Source of the DNA: Methanobacteriota archaeon
Lineage (GTDB): Archaea; Thermoplasmatota; JASEFT01; JAUWIS01
Direction: 5' to 3'
DNA: 13,470 nt
Assembly (NCBI GenBank): GCA_030605245.1
Contig: JAUWIS010000010.1
Coordinates: 1-13,470 of the forward strand
This document shows, piece by piece, positions 7,266 through 13,470 of the stretch. Both the position numbers and the translations under genes were made by a program. Below the pieces are notes generated by a model that was given only the letters and a program-made list of their open reading frames with translations, had not been told where the DNA came from and searched no databases. Each line of letters opens with the position of its first letter. The stretch's first letter is position 1.

Positions 7266-7275
7266 ATTTATTAAA
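7266..7275 (-). promoter_or_regulatory. Alternative TATA box for the membrane sensor gene
   Basis: TTTAATAAAT on the minus strand, preceded by GAAACC, predicts transcription from about 7243. This lies inside the TTG-initiated extension and so argues against the TTG start at 7252; it would leave a leader of about 50 bases before ATG 7195. Confidence 0.35.
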
Positions 7276-7308
7276 GGTTTCTACACGGCCCGTATAACAA
7301 AAACCTTT
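7273..7308. promoter_or_regulatory. Nested inverted repeat in the divergent promoter region
   Basis: AAAGGTTT (7273-7280) and AAACCTTT (7301-7308) are perfect inverted copies, and nearly concentric inside them ACGG-c-CCGT (7285-7293) is a perfect short palindrome. Lying between two divergent TATA boxes, it could be an operator for one or both genes. The plus-strand right arm runs into T tracts (7305-7324), so a hairpin terminator against readthrough is an alternative. Confidence 0.35.
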
Positions 7309-7330
7309 TTTATCGCTTTTTTTCAGTTAA

Positions 7331-7339
7331 TTATTTATA
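7331..7339 (+). promoter_or_regulatory. TATA box of the surface-protein gene
   Basis: TTATTTATA is centred about 27 bases upstream of the ATG at 7363, with no Shine-Dalgarno sequence between, indicating a leaderless transcript. Confidence 0.6.
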
Positions 7340-7362
7340 CCATAAAGAATAGATATACATGT

Positions 7363-7830
7363 ATGAAAAGATTCTCTGCACTCATTATATTGATACTGCT
7401 TTTCAGCGGGCTGTTAGCAGTCCCAACACCTGCCGTTGCTGACAGCGAACCACCAAAATTTGGTAACTGGGTAATAAAGGAAGGGGAAAACACAACAGTC
7501 ACAGGAGAAACAATTGTAGTGAATGGGGTGATAGTAGAAAATGGGAGCGCACTGACTTTGGATCATTGTGTGCTTAAGATAGACTGGGGTGTGACAGGAT
7601 ACAACGGGATAAAAGTGGAAGCTGGTGGTGAACTATATGTTCATAATTCAACAATAACTGCCAACAAATCCTATCAGTATTACAAGTTTGATGTTTCCGG
7701 GAAGTTACAAATGGAAGGAACAGATGTAAGCAGGATGGGTAGCCCTATGACATGGGGTTTATTTCTAGAGAATACTGATAATGCTGTGATTAAAAACTGT
7801 AGAATACATGATAGTGGCCCCTTACTGTAA
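7363..7830 (+). CDS. Secreted beta-helix surface protein, N-terminal part (frame broken)
   Basis: The first 155 codons of what appears to be one ~770-residue exported protein spanning 7363-9675. It opens with a clear signal peptide: MKR, hydrophobic core SALIILILLFSGLLAV, and a likely cleavage after AVA near residue 26. The mature part starts the beta-helix with short hydrophobic strands separated by turns (GNWVIKEGENTTV, TGETIVVNGVIVENGSALTL, then NAVIKNCRIHDSG). The frame stops at TAA 7828-7830, but the homologous-looking sequence continues without interruption in the next frame. Removing one C from the CCCC at 7818-7821 would read RIHDSGPYCNGITIRDS straight into the main body. The ATG at 7363 fits the TATA spacing. 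As given, this fragment alone would be a secreted stub. Confidence 0.75.
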   Translation: MKRFSALIILILLFSGLLAVPTPAVADSEPPKFGNWVIKEGENTTVTGETIVVNGVIVENGSALTLDHCVLKIDWGVTGYNGIKVEAGGELYVHNSTITANKSYQYYKFDVSGKLQMEGTDVSRMGSPMTWGLFLENTDNAVIKNCRIHDSGPLL

Positions 7831-9610
7831 TGGGATAACAATCCGAGATTCTACTACATTGATTGAGGATACAGCAGTTTACAACACATATATCGGAATT
7901 CATTGCTGGGGAACATCAAACGTAACCCTTCTGGGCAACCATGTTTGGTCAAACAATATTGGGATGGGTATCACAGAAAATGCCACTGCTACGGTTGATG
8001 ACAATGATGTCTCAAACAACATAAATAGAGGCATAGGAACAGATCAGGATTCAAATGTGTGCATTATCAACAACACCATCAAATCAAATGGGAGGATGGG
8101 TGTCTGGTGCTTTGGTGATTCCACAGTTGACATAATCAATAACATCATATCAGACCAGGATAGAGGTATACAATACAGCGATACATCCCATGGGAAAGTG
8201 ATAAACAATATTATTGGCTCAAATAGTGTCAATGGTATTGAGTGTGGGGATAATGCAACAAGCGAAATTTTTGACAACAACATTATCAGCTCAAATGGAT
8301 ATGGAGGCATTGTATGCTTTCAAAATGCTGTTGTAACCATTAGTACCAACACAATTTCATACAACGAAAAACGCGGTATCGAACTCAACGATTATTCAAC
8401 AGTGGACATAGTTGACAATAGCATTATTATGAATAAGGACATAGGAATTGTATGCTCAGAAAGATCTGAAACGAAGATTATTGATAACATCGTCACAGGT
8501 AATGATAATTATGGTATATTTAGCCAGTTACTTAAAGGGGGAAGACTAACAGCAGAAAATAATTATCTCTATGGCAACGATGAAGCAGGAATTGTGATTG
8601 ATTTTCCCTCCACAGTAAAATTGTGCAACAACACAGTTTCGGGTGGAAGGAATGGGGTTATGACTATAAATGGGGCTACACCATTCATCGCAAACTGCAC
8701 AATCTCAGACTCAGATGAATATGATTTATGGGTTGATAATATATCACATCCTACTGTGTTCAACACCAATTTTGACTTGAACAAACTATCCTTTAATGAC
8801 ACAGAATCCATACTATCTATCGGCCATTGGGTTGATGTAAACGTACGCACCCCTAATGATGTGCCCGTGCAGAACGCAGAAATCACGATTAGAAACAAGG
8901 ATGGTGCAGAGGTTTTTAACGGTAGCACGGACTATAATGGGCATGTTTCCTGCATACCCATGGTTGAGTATGATTTAGATGACATGCACAATTACACGCA
9001 CAGAATAAACTACACCCCTCATACTCTTTATGCTTCTAAACTCGGGAAATCTGATTCTAAAAAAATCAGTATTGACATGAACAGGATAGTAAATTTCACA
9101 CTTGATATTTCTGACAAGCTCGCACATGGAAACCTTATAACCAAGGTTGTTGAAGGACATGAGATATCTGTTGAGTACTCTGGTAATGGCACAGTGACTA
9201 TAGAGCCTGCTGCCATACCAGCAGAGCTACCGAATGCCACTAATGATATTGGTATATTTTTTGATTTGAAAACAAATGGTGAGGTTGAAGATTTGTATAT
9301 CACAGTCAGATATAGTGATGAGGAACTTAAGGGTGTGAATGAAGCAGATCTAAGAATGTACTGCTATCTTGACCCAGGTGAATATGATCCAGGTGAATAC
9401 GACCCAGGGGAGTACGATCCTGGTGAGTATGATCCTGGTGAATATGGTGGATGGGTGATGATAAAAAACAGTGGCGTAGATATACACAGCAATACAGTCT
9501 GGGCAAGGGTAAGTCATACTACCATATTTTCGCCAATGGCAAGAGAGAAACCAGCAAGCAAACAGGCTCTGGCACAACAGCAACCTGGCTCTGGTACAGC
9601 AGCATCGTAG
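7808..9610 (+). CDS. Beta-helix surface protein, main body (continues the 7363 gene)
   Basis: The ATG at 7808 is probably not a real start: it overlaps the upstream fragment, and the protein would lack a signal peptide. Residues from about 15 to 300 form some 12 coils of 22-25 residues, each beginning GI/GV and carrying an Asn-rich turn such as INNTI or VDNSI. This is the PbH1/NosD-like right-handed parallel beta-helix typical of secreted carbohydrate-binding or adhesive proteins. Next comes an Ig/carboxypeptidase-regulatory-like module (NVRTPNDVPVQNAEITI, then STDYNGHVSC), a second beta domain, and five exact DPGEY repeats before GGWVMIKNSGVDIHSNTVWARVSHTTIF. Many N-x-S/T sequons suggest glycosylation. 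The frame ends with an implausible AQQQPGSGTAAS tail at TAG 9608-9610, while a membrane anchor continues in another frame. The ligand is unknown. Confidence 0.8.
   Translation: MIVAPYCNGITIRDSTTLIEDTAVYNTYIGIHCWGTSNVTLLGNHVWSNNIGMGITENATATVDDNDVSNNINRGIGTDQDSNVCIINNTIKSNGRMGVWCFGDSTVDIINNIISDQDRGIQYSDTSHGKVINNIIGSNSVNGIECGDNATSEIFDNNIISSNGYGGIVCFQNAVVTISTNTISYNEKRGIELNDYSTVDIVDNSIIMNKDIGIVCSERSETKIIDNIVTGNDNYGIFSQLLKGGRLTAENNYLYGNDEAGIVIDFPSTVKLCNNTVSGGRNGVMTINGATPFIANCTISDSDEYDLWVDNISHPTVFNTNFDLNKLSFNDTESILSIGHWVDVNVRTPNDVPVQNAEITIRNKDGAEVFNGSTDYNGHVSCIPMVEYDLDDMHNYTHRINYTPHTLYASKLGKSDSKKISIDMNRIVNFTLDISDKLAHGNLITKVVEGHEISVEYSGNGTVTIEPAAIPAELPNATNDIGIFFDLKTNGEVEDLYITVRYSDEELKGVNEADLRMYCYLDPGEYDPGEYDPGEYDPGEYDPGEYGGWVMIKNSGVDIHSNTVWARVSHTTIFSPMAREKPASKQALAQQQPGSGTAAS
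9371..9445 (+). repeat. Five tandem 15-base units encoding DPGEY
   Basis: Units at 9371, 9386, 9401, 9416 and 9431 follow GAYCCWGGKGARTAY. All five encode Asp-Pro-Gly-Glu-Tyr exactly, while their DNA differs at synonymous positions. The array lies in a loop between MYCYL and GGWV of the last beta domain of the surface protein. Confidence 0.95.
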
Positions 9611-9675
9611 CAGTGCTTGCTATAATATTACTCATTTTTATTTCTGTGATAATGAAAAAAAAGGGTGTGCATTAG
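9550..9675 (+). other. C-terminal membrane anchor of the surface protein, in a shifted frame
   Basis: In the frame -1 to the main body the sequence reads TSKQTGSGTTATWLW, then one hydrophobic helix (YSSIVAVLAIILLIFISVI) and a basic end MKKKGVH before TAG 9673-9675. Linker, single membrane helix and positive tail are the expected end of an archaeal surface protein. Adding one A to the AAA at 9548-9550 joins REK to TSKQTG and gives a single polypeptide. Hence the main-body frame ending at 9610 is probably an artefact or a recent mutation. Confidence 0.75.
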
Positions 9676-9707
9676 TTCAAATAAAAAAATAAAGAGAAGG
9701 GTAAATC

Positions 9708-9715
9708 TTTAATCT
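9708..9715 (+). promoter_or_regulatory. Weak TATA box for the carbonic-anhydrase-like gene
   Basis: TTTAATCT is centred about 24-27 bases upstream of ATG 9735 with no ribosome-binding site in between, again consistent with leaderless transcription. The match to box A is modest. Confidence 0.3.
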
Positions 9716-9734
9716 AAAATGCACATTACCTTTT

Positions 9735-10238
9735 ATGAAAATTCATCCTTCCTGCTTCATAGCAGAAAACGCAACAATAATTGGTGATGTAACAATAGAG
9801 GAAAACTGCAGTATTTGGTTTAATGCTGTAATTAGAGGTGATAAAAATTCTGTATTTATTGGTAAAGGAACAAACATTCAGGATAATGCGGTTATTCATG
9901 TAACAAAAAATAATCCCACAATCATTGGTGAAAATGTTTCTGTTGGTCATAATGCAGTTATCCACGCTGCGAAAATAGGAAACAACTGTCTTATAGGAAT
10001 GAATGCAACTGTTTTGACTGGTGCTGAGATTGGTGATGGCTCATTGGTTGGCGCCTGCACACTTGCTACACAAAACATGAAAATACCTGAAAACAGTCTT
10101 GTTCTTGGTGTTCCAGGAAAGGTTGTAAGAAAGGATGAAAAACTTATAGACATGATAATAAGAAATGCTATGATTTACAGGAAACTTGCTGAGGAGCATA
10201 AATCCGGGAAATATAAAATCTACAAACCTAAACCTTAA
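9735..10238 (+). CDS. Gamma-class carbonic anhydrase-like hexapeptide-repeat protein
   Basis: A 167-residue left-handed beta-helix protein of the gamma carbonic anhydrase/CamH-YrdA group, expected to act as a cytoplasmic trimer with metal bound at subunit interfaces and to interconvert CO2 and bicarbonate. Hexapeptide repeats run from about residue 8 to 115 (for example TIIGDVTIEENC, AKIGNNCLIGMN). The presumed metal-binding histidines are all present: H55 in NAVIHV, and H72 and H77 in GHNAVIHA. R34, D36 and Q49 match the conserved active-site positions. There is no signal peptide and none of the acidic loop of the classical methanogen Cam. Residues 131-167 form the C-terminal helix. Many members of this family have no measured anhydrase activity, and relatives such as PaaY or bacterial acetyltransferase-like proteins are alternatives. 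It precedes serC by 34 bases, possibly co-transcribed. Confidence 0.88.
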   Translation: MKIHPSCFIAENATIIGDVTIEENCSIWFNAVIRGDKNSVFIGKGTNIQDNAVIHVTKNNPTIIGENVSVGHNAVIHAAKIGNNCLIGMNATVLTGAEIGDGSLVGACTLATQNMKIPENSLVLGVPGKVVRKDEKLIDMIIRNAMIYRKLAEEHKSGKYKIYKPKP

Positions 10239-10272
10239 ATTCAGATAAAACCATTCATTTTTTTGTGAGAAC

Positions 10273-11340
10273 ATGAGGATATGTAATTTTAATCCTGGAC
10301 CGGCAGCATTACCTCTGTCAGTTTTGGAGAAGGTAAAAGATGAAATACTAAATTATCATGGAACAGGGATGTCTATTCTTGAAACATCCCATAGGTCAAA
10401 GGAATTCAAGGAGCTTTTAGATGATGCGAACGGACTTATAAGAAAAATATACAATATACCAGATGAATACAAAATATTATGGCTTCAGGGGGGGTCATCA
10501 ACCCAGTTCTACATGGTACCGGCAAATCTCATGCTGAACAAACCTGCTGAGTATGTGAACACTGGTACATGGTCAAAAAAAGCGATAAAGGAAGCAAAAT
10601 TTTATGGCGATGTTAATGTAATAGCTTCTTCTGAGGATAAAAATTTTTCTTACATACCCAAGGTTGAATTTGGTGATGATATATCCTATGCCCATATCAC
10701 ATCAAACAACACGATTAATGGAACCCAATGGCATACCTATCCTAAAACAGGTAAACCTCTTATTGCTGATATGTGTTCAGATTTTTTATCCAGGCCGGTG
10801 GACATAAAAAAGTTTGGTTTGATTTATGCGAGTGCACAAAAAAATCTTGGTCCTGCAGGGGTAACAGTTGTAATCATAAGAGATGACCTTATCAACCTTG
10901 GAAAGGACATTCCTACAATGATCAGTTATAAAACACATGCTGAGAAAAACTCCGCCTTTAACACGCCACCAACTTTTAGCATATATGTATGCAAACTTGT
11001 TCTTGAATGGATAAAATCTATTGGCGGTTTACCTGAGATTGAGTCAAGAAACAAGAAGAAATCATCTCTTGTTTACAATGTGATTGATTCAAGCAACAAT
11101 TTTTACAAAGGGCATGCTGAATTAGATTCCAGATCAAATATGAATGTTACATTCAGATTGCCATCAGAGGAACTTGAGGCAGAATGCGTTGAAAAAGGAA
11201 AAGAGAAAGGTTTTGTCGGAATAAAAGGTCATCGTTCAGTTGGTGGAATGAGAGTCTCATTATACAATGCTGTTCCTGTTGAAGCAGCTGAGAAGGTCTC
11301 AGAATTTTTGAAAGAATTCCAGGAGACACACACAAAATAA
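10273..11340 (+). CDS. serC: Phosphoserine aminotransferase
   Basis: PLP-dependent class V aminotransferase converting 3-phosphohydroxypyruvate and glutamate to phosphoserine and 2-oxoglutarate, the second step of serine synthesis in the cytoplasm. The protein has 355 residues, normal for SerC. Visible signatures: NFNPGPAALP at the N-terminus; SHRSKEF (39-45) with the substrate-binding HR pair; LQGGSSTQF (71-79), the PLP phosphate loop; D167 in IADMCSD; the Schiff-base lysine K190 in SAQKNLGPAG; and GHRSVGGMRVSLYNA (319-333). Together they make SerC rather than another class V enzyme. The ATG at 10273 gives the canonical N-terminus. Its stop is one base before the next short ORF, and the DUF1015 gene follows closely, so serC and DUF1015 are probably an operon. 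Confidence 0.96.
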   Translation: MRICNFNPGPAALPLSVLEKVKDEILNYHGTGMSILETSHRSKEFKELLDDANGLIRKIYNIPDEYKILWLQGGSSTQFYMVPANLMLNKPAEYVNTGTWSKKAIKEAKFYGDVNVIASSEDKNFSYIPKVEFGDDISYAHITSNNTINGTQWHTYPKTGKPLIADMCSDFLSRPVDIKKFGLIYASAQKNLGPAGVTVVIIRDDLINLGKDIPTMISYKTHAEKNSAFNTPPTFSIYVCKLVLEWIKSIGGLPEIESRNKKKSSLVYNVIDSSNNFYKGHAELDSRSNMNVTFRLPSEELEAECVEKGKEKGFVGIKGHRSVGGMRVSLYNAVPVEAAEKVSEFLKEFQETHTK

Positions 11341-11341
11341 G

Positions 11342-11413
11342 ATGGGTGAAACTGTGGTTGAGATATGCAAAGAAATGGATATAAGACCAGTGAAAAAAAC
11401 AGTTGCAGAATAA
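11342..11413 (+). other. 23-codon ORF between serC and the DUF1015 gene
   Basis: Starts one base after the serC stop and ends at TAA 11411-11413, in the same frame as the DUF1015 coding sequence that resumes after the stop. It encodes MGETVVEICKEMDIRPVKKT and three more residues. Its first eight codons closely resemble the presumed start of the DUF1015 gene 72 bases downstream (MGETVVEI against (M)GENIVDI), so it may be a duplicated gene start or a leader peptide. No ribosome-binding site is seen. Confidence 0.3.
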
Positions 11414-11414
11414 C

Positions 11415-12730
11415 ATGGTGAAAATATTGTTGATATAGCACCTTTTAAAGGAATCACATACAACAAGGAAAAGGTTGATATAAACAGGATTGTCTCACCA
11501 CCATATGACATAATATCCCCCAGGGAGCAGGAAGCGCTTTATAAAAAAAGCGATTACAATGTTGTTAGACTTGTTTTAGGGAAGGAATATTCGGATGATT
11601 CTGAAGATAATAACAGATATACAAGGGCATCTAATCTTTTTCATTCATGGTTTGAGAACGAAATACTTTTAAAATCATCTCAGCCCTGTATGTATGTTTA
11701 TGGGGAGGACTACAAAATAAAAAACGAGAGAAAAAAAATGAGGGGTTTTATTGCATTGCTGAAACTTGAGGACTACGGTCCTAATGTGAAAAGGCATGAG
11801 AAAACACTTTCAAAACCAAAGGAGGACAGGCTGAAACTTATGAAGGCATGCAACGCAAATCTTGAACCAATCTTTCTCCTCTTTTCGGATCCTAAGAAAA
11901 AAATTGATGAAATACTTGATAAAGATGCTTCTAAATCTCCTGATTATGAATCAGAATACAATAATGTTTTTCATAGACTCTGGAAAATTGAAGACAAAGA
12001 TGATATAAACATGATAAAAGGGTTAATGAAAACAAAAGGGTTGTTCATAGCGGATGGCCATCACAGATATGAAACCGCATTGAACTATAGAGATGAAATG
12101 AGAAAAAAACATTCCGGTTTTTCAGGAAATGAATTATTTAACTACATGATGGTTCAGTTCAATCCAATGGATGAGCGCCTGACAATACTTCCAACCTACA
12201 GATTAATATCTAATCTTTCAAACCTGAATATTAATGATGTATTAGATAAAGTAAATGAGTTTTTTGATGTTGAAGAAATAGCATTCTCATCTAATGAAAA
12301 AAAGAGTGAAAAGATTGTGAGTATGCTGAAAAAAACGGGAGAAGAAGGAAAGAAGGTGTTTGCGCTTTACCATGACAAAAAAGGTCATCTTCTCGCATTA
12401 AAAGATATTGATGTCATGAACAGGTTTGGCAGTGGTTCTATGATTCTGCGCAAACTCGATGTATCAATACTGCATACAATAGTTATAGAAAAAATTCTTG
12501 GTATAACTGATGTGGAAAAAAATCTTAAATACACGCGTGATGAAGATGAGGCAGTGACTCTTGTTGATGAAGGAAAATACCAATTTTCATTATTCCTGAA
12601 CCCACCAACGCTTGATGAACTAAAATTAGTATCTAAAAACAATGAGAACATGCCCCAGAAATCAACATACTTCTACCCGAAACAGATTACAGGGCTTGTT
12701 ATGAATGTTCTTGATGGAGAAATTGAATAA
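11415..12730 (+). CDS. DUF1015 family protein with disrupted start
   Basis: About 435 residues, the usual size of the DUF1015 family. The uninterrupted frame runs from the TAA at 11411 to TAA 12728-12730 and contains VDIAPFKGITYN, INRIVSPPYDIISPREQ and NVVRLVLG at the N-terminus and the family signature ADGHHRYETALNYR near residue 210. There is no ATG, GTG or TTG in this frame before 11690, yet conserved sequence begins near 11429. The ATG at 11415 is one base out of frame: an extra G in the GG at 11417-11418 would give MGENIVDIAPF. Alternatively the GGTGA at 11417-11421 could serve an ATT start at 11426. Function is not established. The DGHHRY motif resembles ParB/sulfiredoxin-fold proteins that include free-serine kinases, and the gene follows serC, so a role in serine metabolism is a reasonable inference. 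Confidence 0.85.
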
Positions 12731-12732
12731 AG

Positions 12733-12740
12733 CATATTTA
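12733..12740 (+). promoter_or_regulatory. TATA box of thi4
   Basis: CATATTTA is centred about 26 bases upstream of ATG 12763, and no Shine-Dalgarno sequence lies between. This predicts a leaderless thi4 message and supports ATG 12763 over the in-frame ATG at 12778. Confidence 0.5.
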
Positions 12741-12762
12741 CATTGAAACATATATCCTTTTT

Positions 12763-13470
12763 ATGATAGATGACATAATGATTTCAAGAAAAATATTTGA
12801 GCGATTCAGCAAAGAATTTCTGGAAAATCTGGAGGTTGATGTAGCGATTGCAGGAGCAGGACCTTCAGGTCTTGTAGCAGGGAAAGAGATTGCGAAAAAA
12901 AATAAAAAGGTTGTTATTTTCGAGCGTAAACTTTCTGTTGGCGGCGGTATGTGGGGTGGCGGAATGGTTTTTCCTGTTATTGTTGTTCAGGAGTCTTCAA
13001 AATTTATCCTTGAGGAGGCAGGTGTAAAGGTTAAGGATTCAGGTGATGATTATTTCACGGCAGATTCAATAGAATGTGTTTCAAAACTATGCTCTTCCGC
13101 AATTGACTCTGGTGTAAAAATTTTTAATGGAATGAGTGTTGAGGATGTACTTATAAAAAACAAGTCTGTTAATGGTTTTGTTATAAACTGGAGTGCTGTT
13201 GAACTTGCGAAACTTCATGTTGACCCGTTAACAATCAGGGCAAAATACTGCATTGATGCAACAGGTCATCCTGCTGAGGTATGCAGGATTCTGGAAAGAA
13301 AAACATGTGAACTGAAGGTTAAGGGTGAAAAAAGCATGGATGCAACGCTTGGTGAAAAAACTGTTGTTGAAAACACAAAAGAAGTTTATCCTGGATTGTA
13401 TGCCTGCGGCATGGCAGCAAATGCTGTGTATGGCGCGCCGCGAATGGGTCCAATATTCGGTGGAATGCTC
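12763..13470 (+). CDS. thi4: Archaeal Thi4, thiazole synthase, 3'-truncated by window edge
   Basis: Flavoprotein-fold enzyme that makes adenosine diphosphate thiazole, the thiamine thiazole precursor, from NAD and glycine; archaeal members mostly use free sulfide and iron. Some archaeal homologues were annotated as ribose-1,5-bisphosphate isomerase. The 236 visible residues include the dinucleotide-binding GAGPSG (31-36) followed by the acidic strand end VVIFERK, the Gly-rich GGGMWGGGMVFP (60-71), INWSAVELAKLHVDPL (141-156), DATGHP (165-170), and the conserved C-terminal GMAANAVYGAPRMGPIFGGM. Probably about 20-30 residues are missing beyond the window edge. The residue before the conserved GH is Thr (T167), not Cys, which fits a sulfide-using rather than self-sacrificing enzyme if my recalled alignment is right. 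Pro170 replaces the more usual Asp after GH. Start chosen from TATA spacing. Confidence 0.92.
   Translation, partial: MIDDIMISRKIFERFSKEFLENLEVDVAIAGAGPSGLVAGKEIAKKNKKVVIFERKLSVGGGMWGGGMVFPVIVVQESSKFILEEAGVKVKDSGDDYFTADSIECVSKLCSSAIDSGVKIFNGMSVEDVLIKNKSVNGFVINWSAVELAKLHVDPLTIRAKYCIDATGHPAEVCRILERKTCELKVKGEKSMDATLGEKTVVENTKEVYPGLYACGMAANAVYGAPRMGPIFGGML

Noticed and set aside
8044..9583. Minus-strand frames across the beta-helix gene
   Set aside because: Antisense to regular beta-helix coils and to the DPGEY repeat, whose periodicity explains the open frames.
11411..11413. In-frame TAA between the mini-ORF and DUF1015 considered as readthrough or recoding
   Set aside because: The codon is TAA, not the TAG used for pyrrolysine, and the DUF1015 family does not need the upstream 23 residues; a lost base at the start is simpler.

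Overview
The window is archaeal, most likely from a euryarchaeote in the broad sense (possibly Thermoplasmata-like). The evidence is a DNA polymerase D large subunit, an archaeal-type TyrRS, an archaeal Thi4, a cam-like gamma carbonic anhydrase, TATA boxes about 25-27 nt upstream of start codons with little or no Shine-Dalgarno sequence (leaderless style), and oligo-T ends. Base composition is moderately AT-rich. I cannot name the species.

Layout. Positions 2-861: the 3' part of tyrS (+), followed directly by a diverged, out-of-frame second copy of its last 26 codons, then a T-rich terminator. Positions 893-1905: a two-gene minus-strand cassette of unrecognised proteins (82 and 252 aa) with its own TATA box, AT-richer than its neighbours. 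Positions 1906-2590: 685 bases without a convincing gene, holding the cassette promoter, a pair of ~31-base direct repeats, a decayed open frame and TATA-like sites. Positions 2591-5896: polD large subunit (DP2), ending 6 bases from a convergent minus-strand gene (5903-7195) for a multi-pass membrane sensor-like protein with a C-terminal roadblock/longin-like domain. Divergent from it, 7363-9675 is one secreted parallel beta-helix surface protein whose frame is broken twice at short homopolymers. Positions 9735-10238: gamma carbonic anhydrase-like protein. Positions 10273-12730: serC followed by a DUF1015 gene whose start is disrupted by an apparent one-base loss. Positions 12763-13470: thi4, running off the end.

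How the genes fit together: most are housekeeping (translation, replication, serine and thiamine-thiazole biosynthesis, CO2/bicarbonate chemistry). serC and the DUF1015 gene probably form one serine-metabolism unit. The membrane sensor-like gene and the beta-helix surface protein share a divergent promoter region and are both envelope-associated. The accessory material is concentrated between tyrS and polD. I found no CRISPR array, tRNA, rRNA, intact transposase or complete mobile element. Three apparent single-base indels at short homopolymers (near 7818, 9548 and 11417) may be sequencing or assembly errors and deserve a check before any biological reading.
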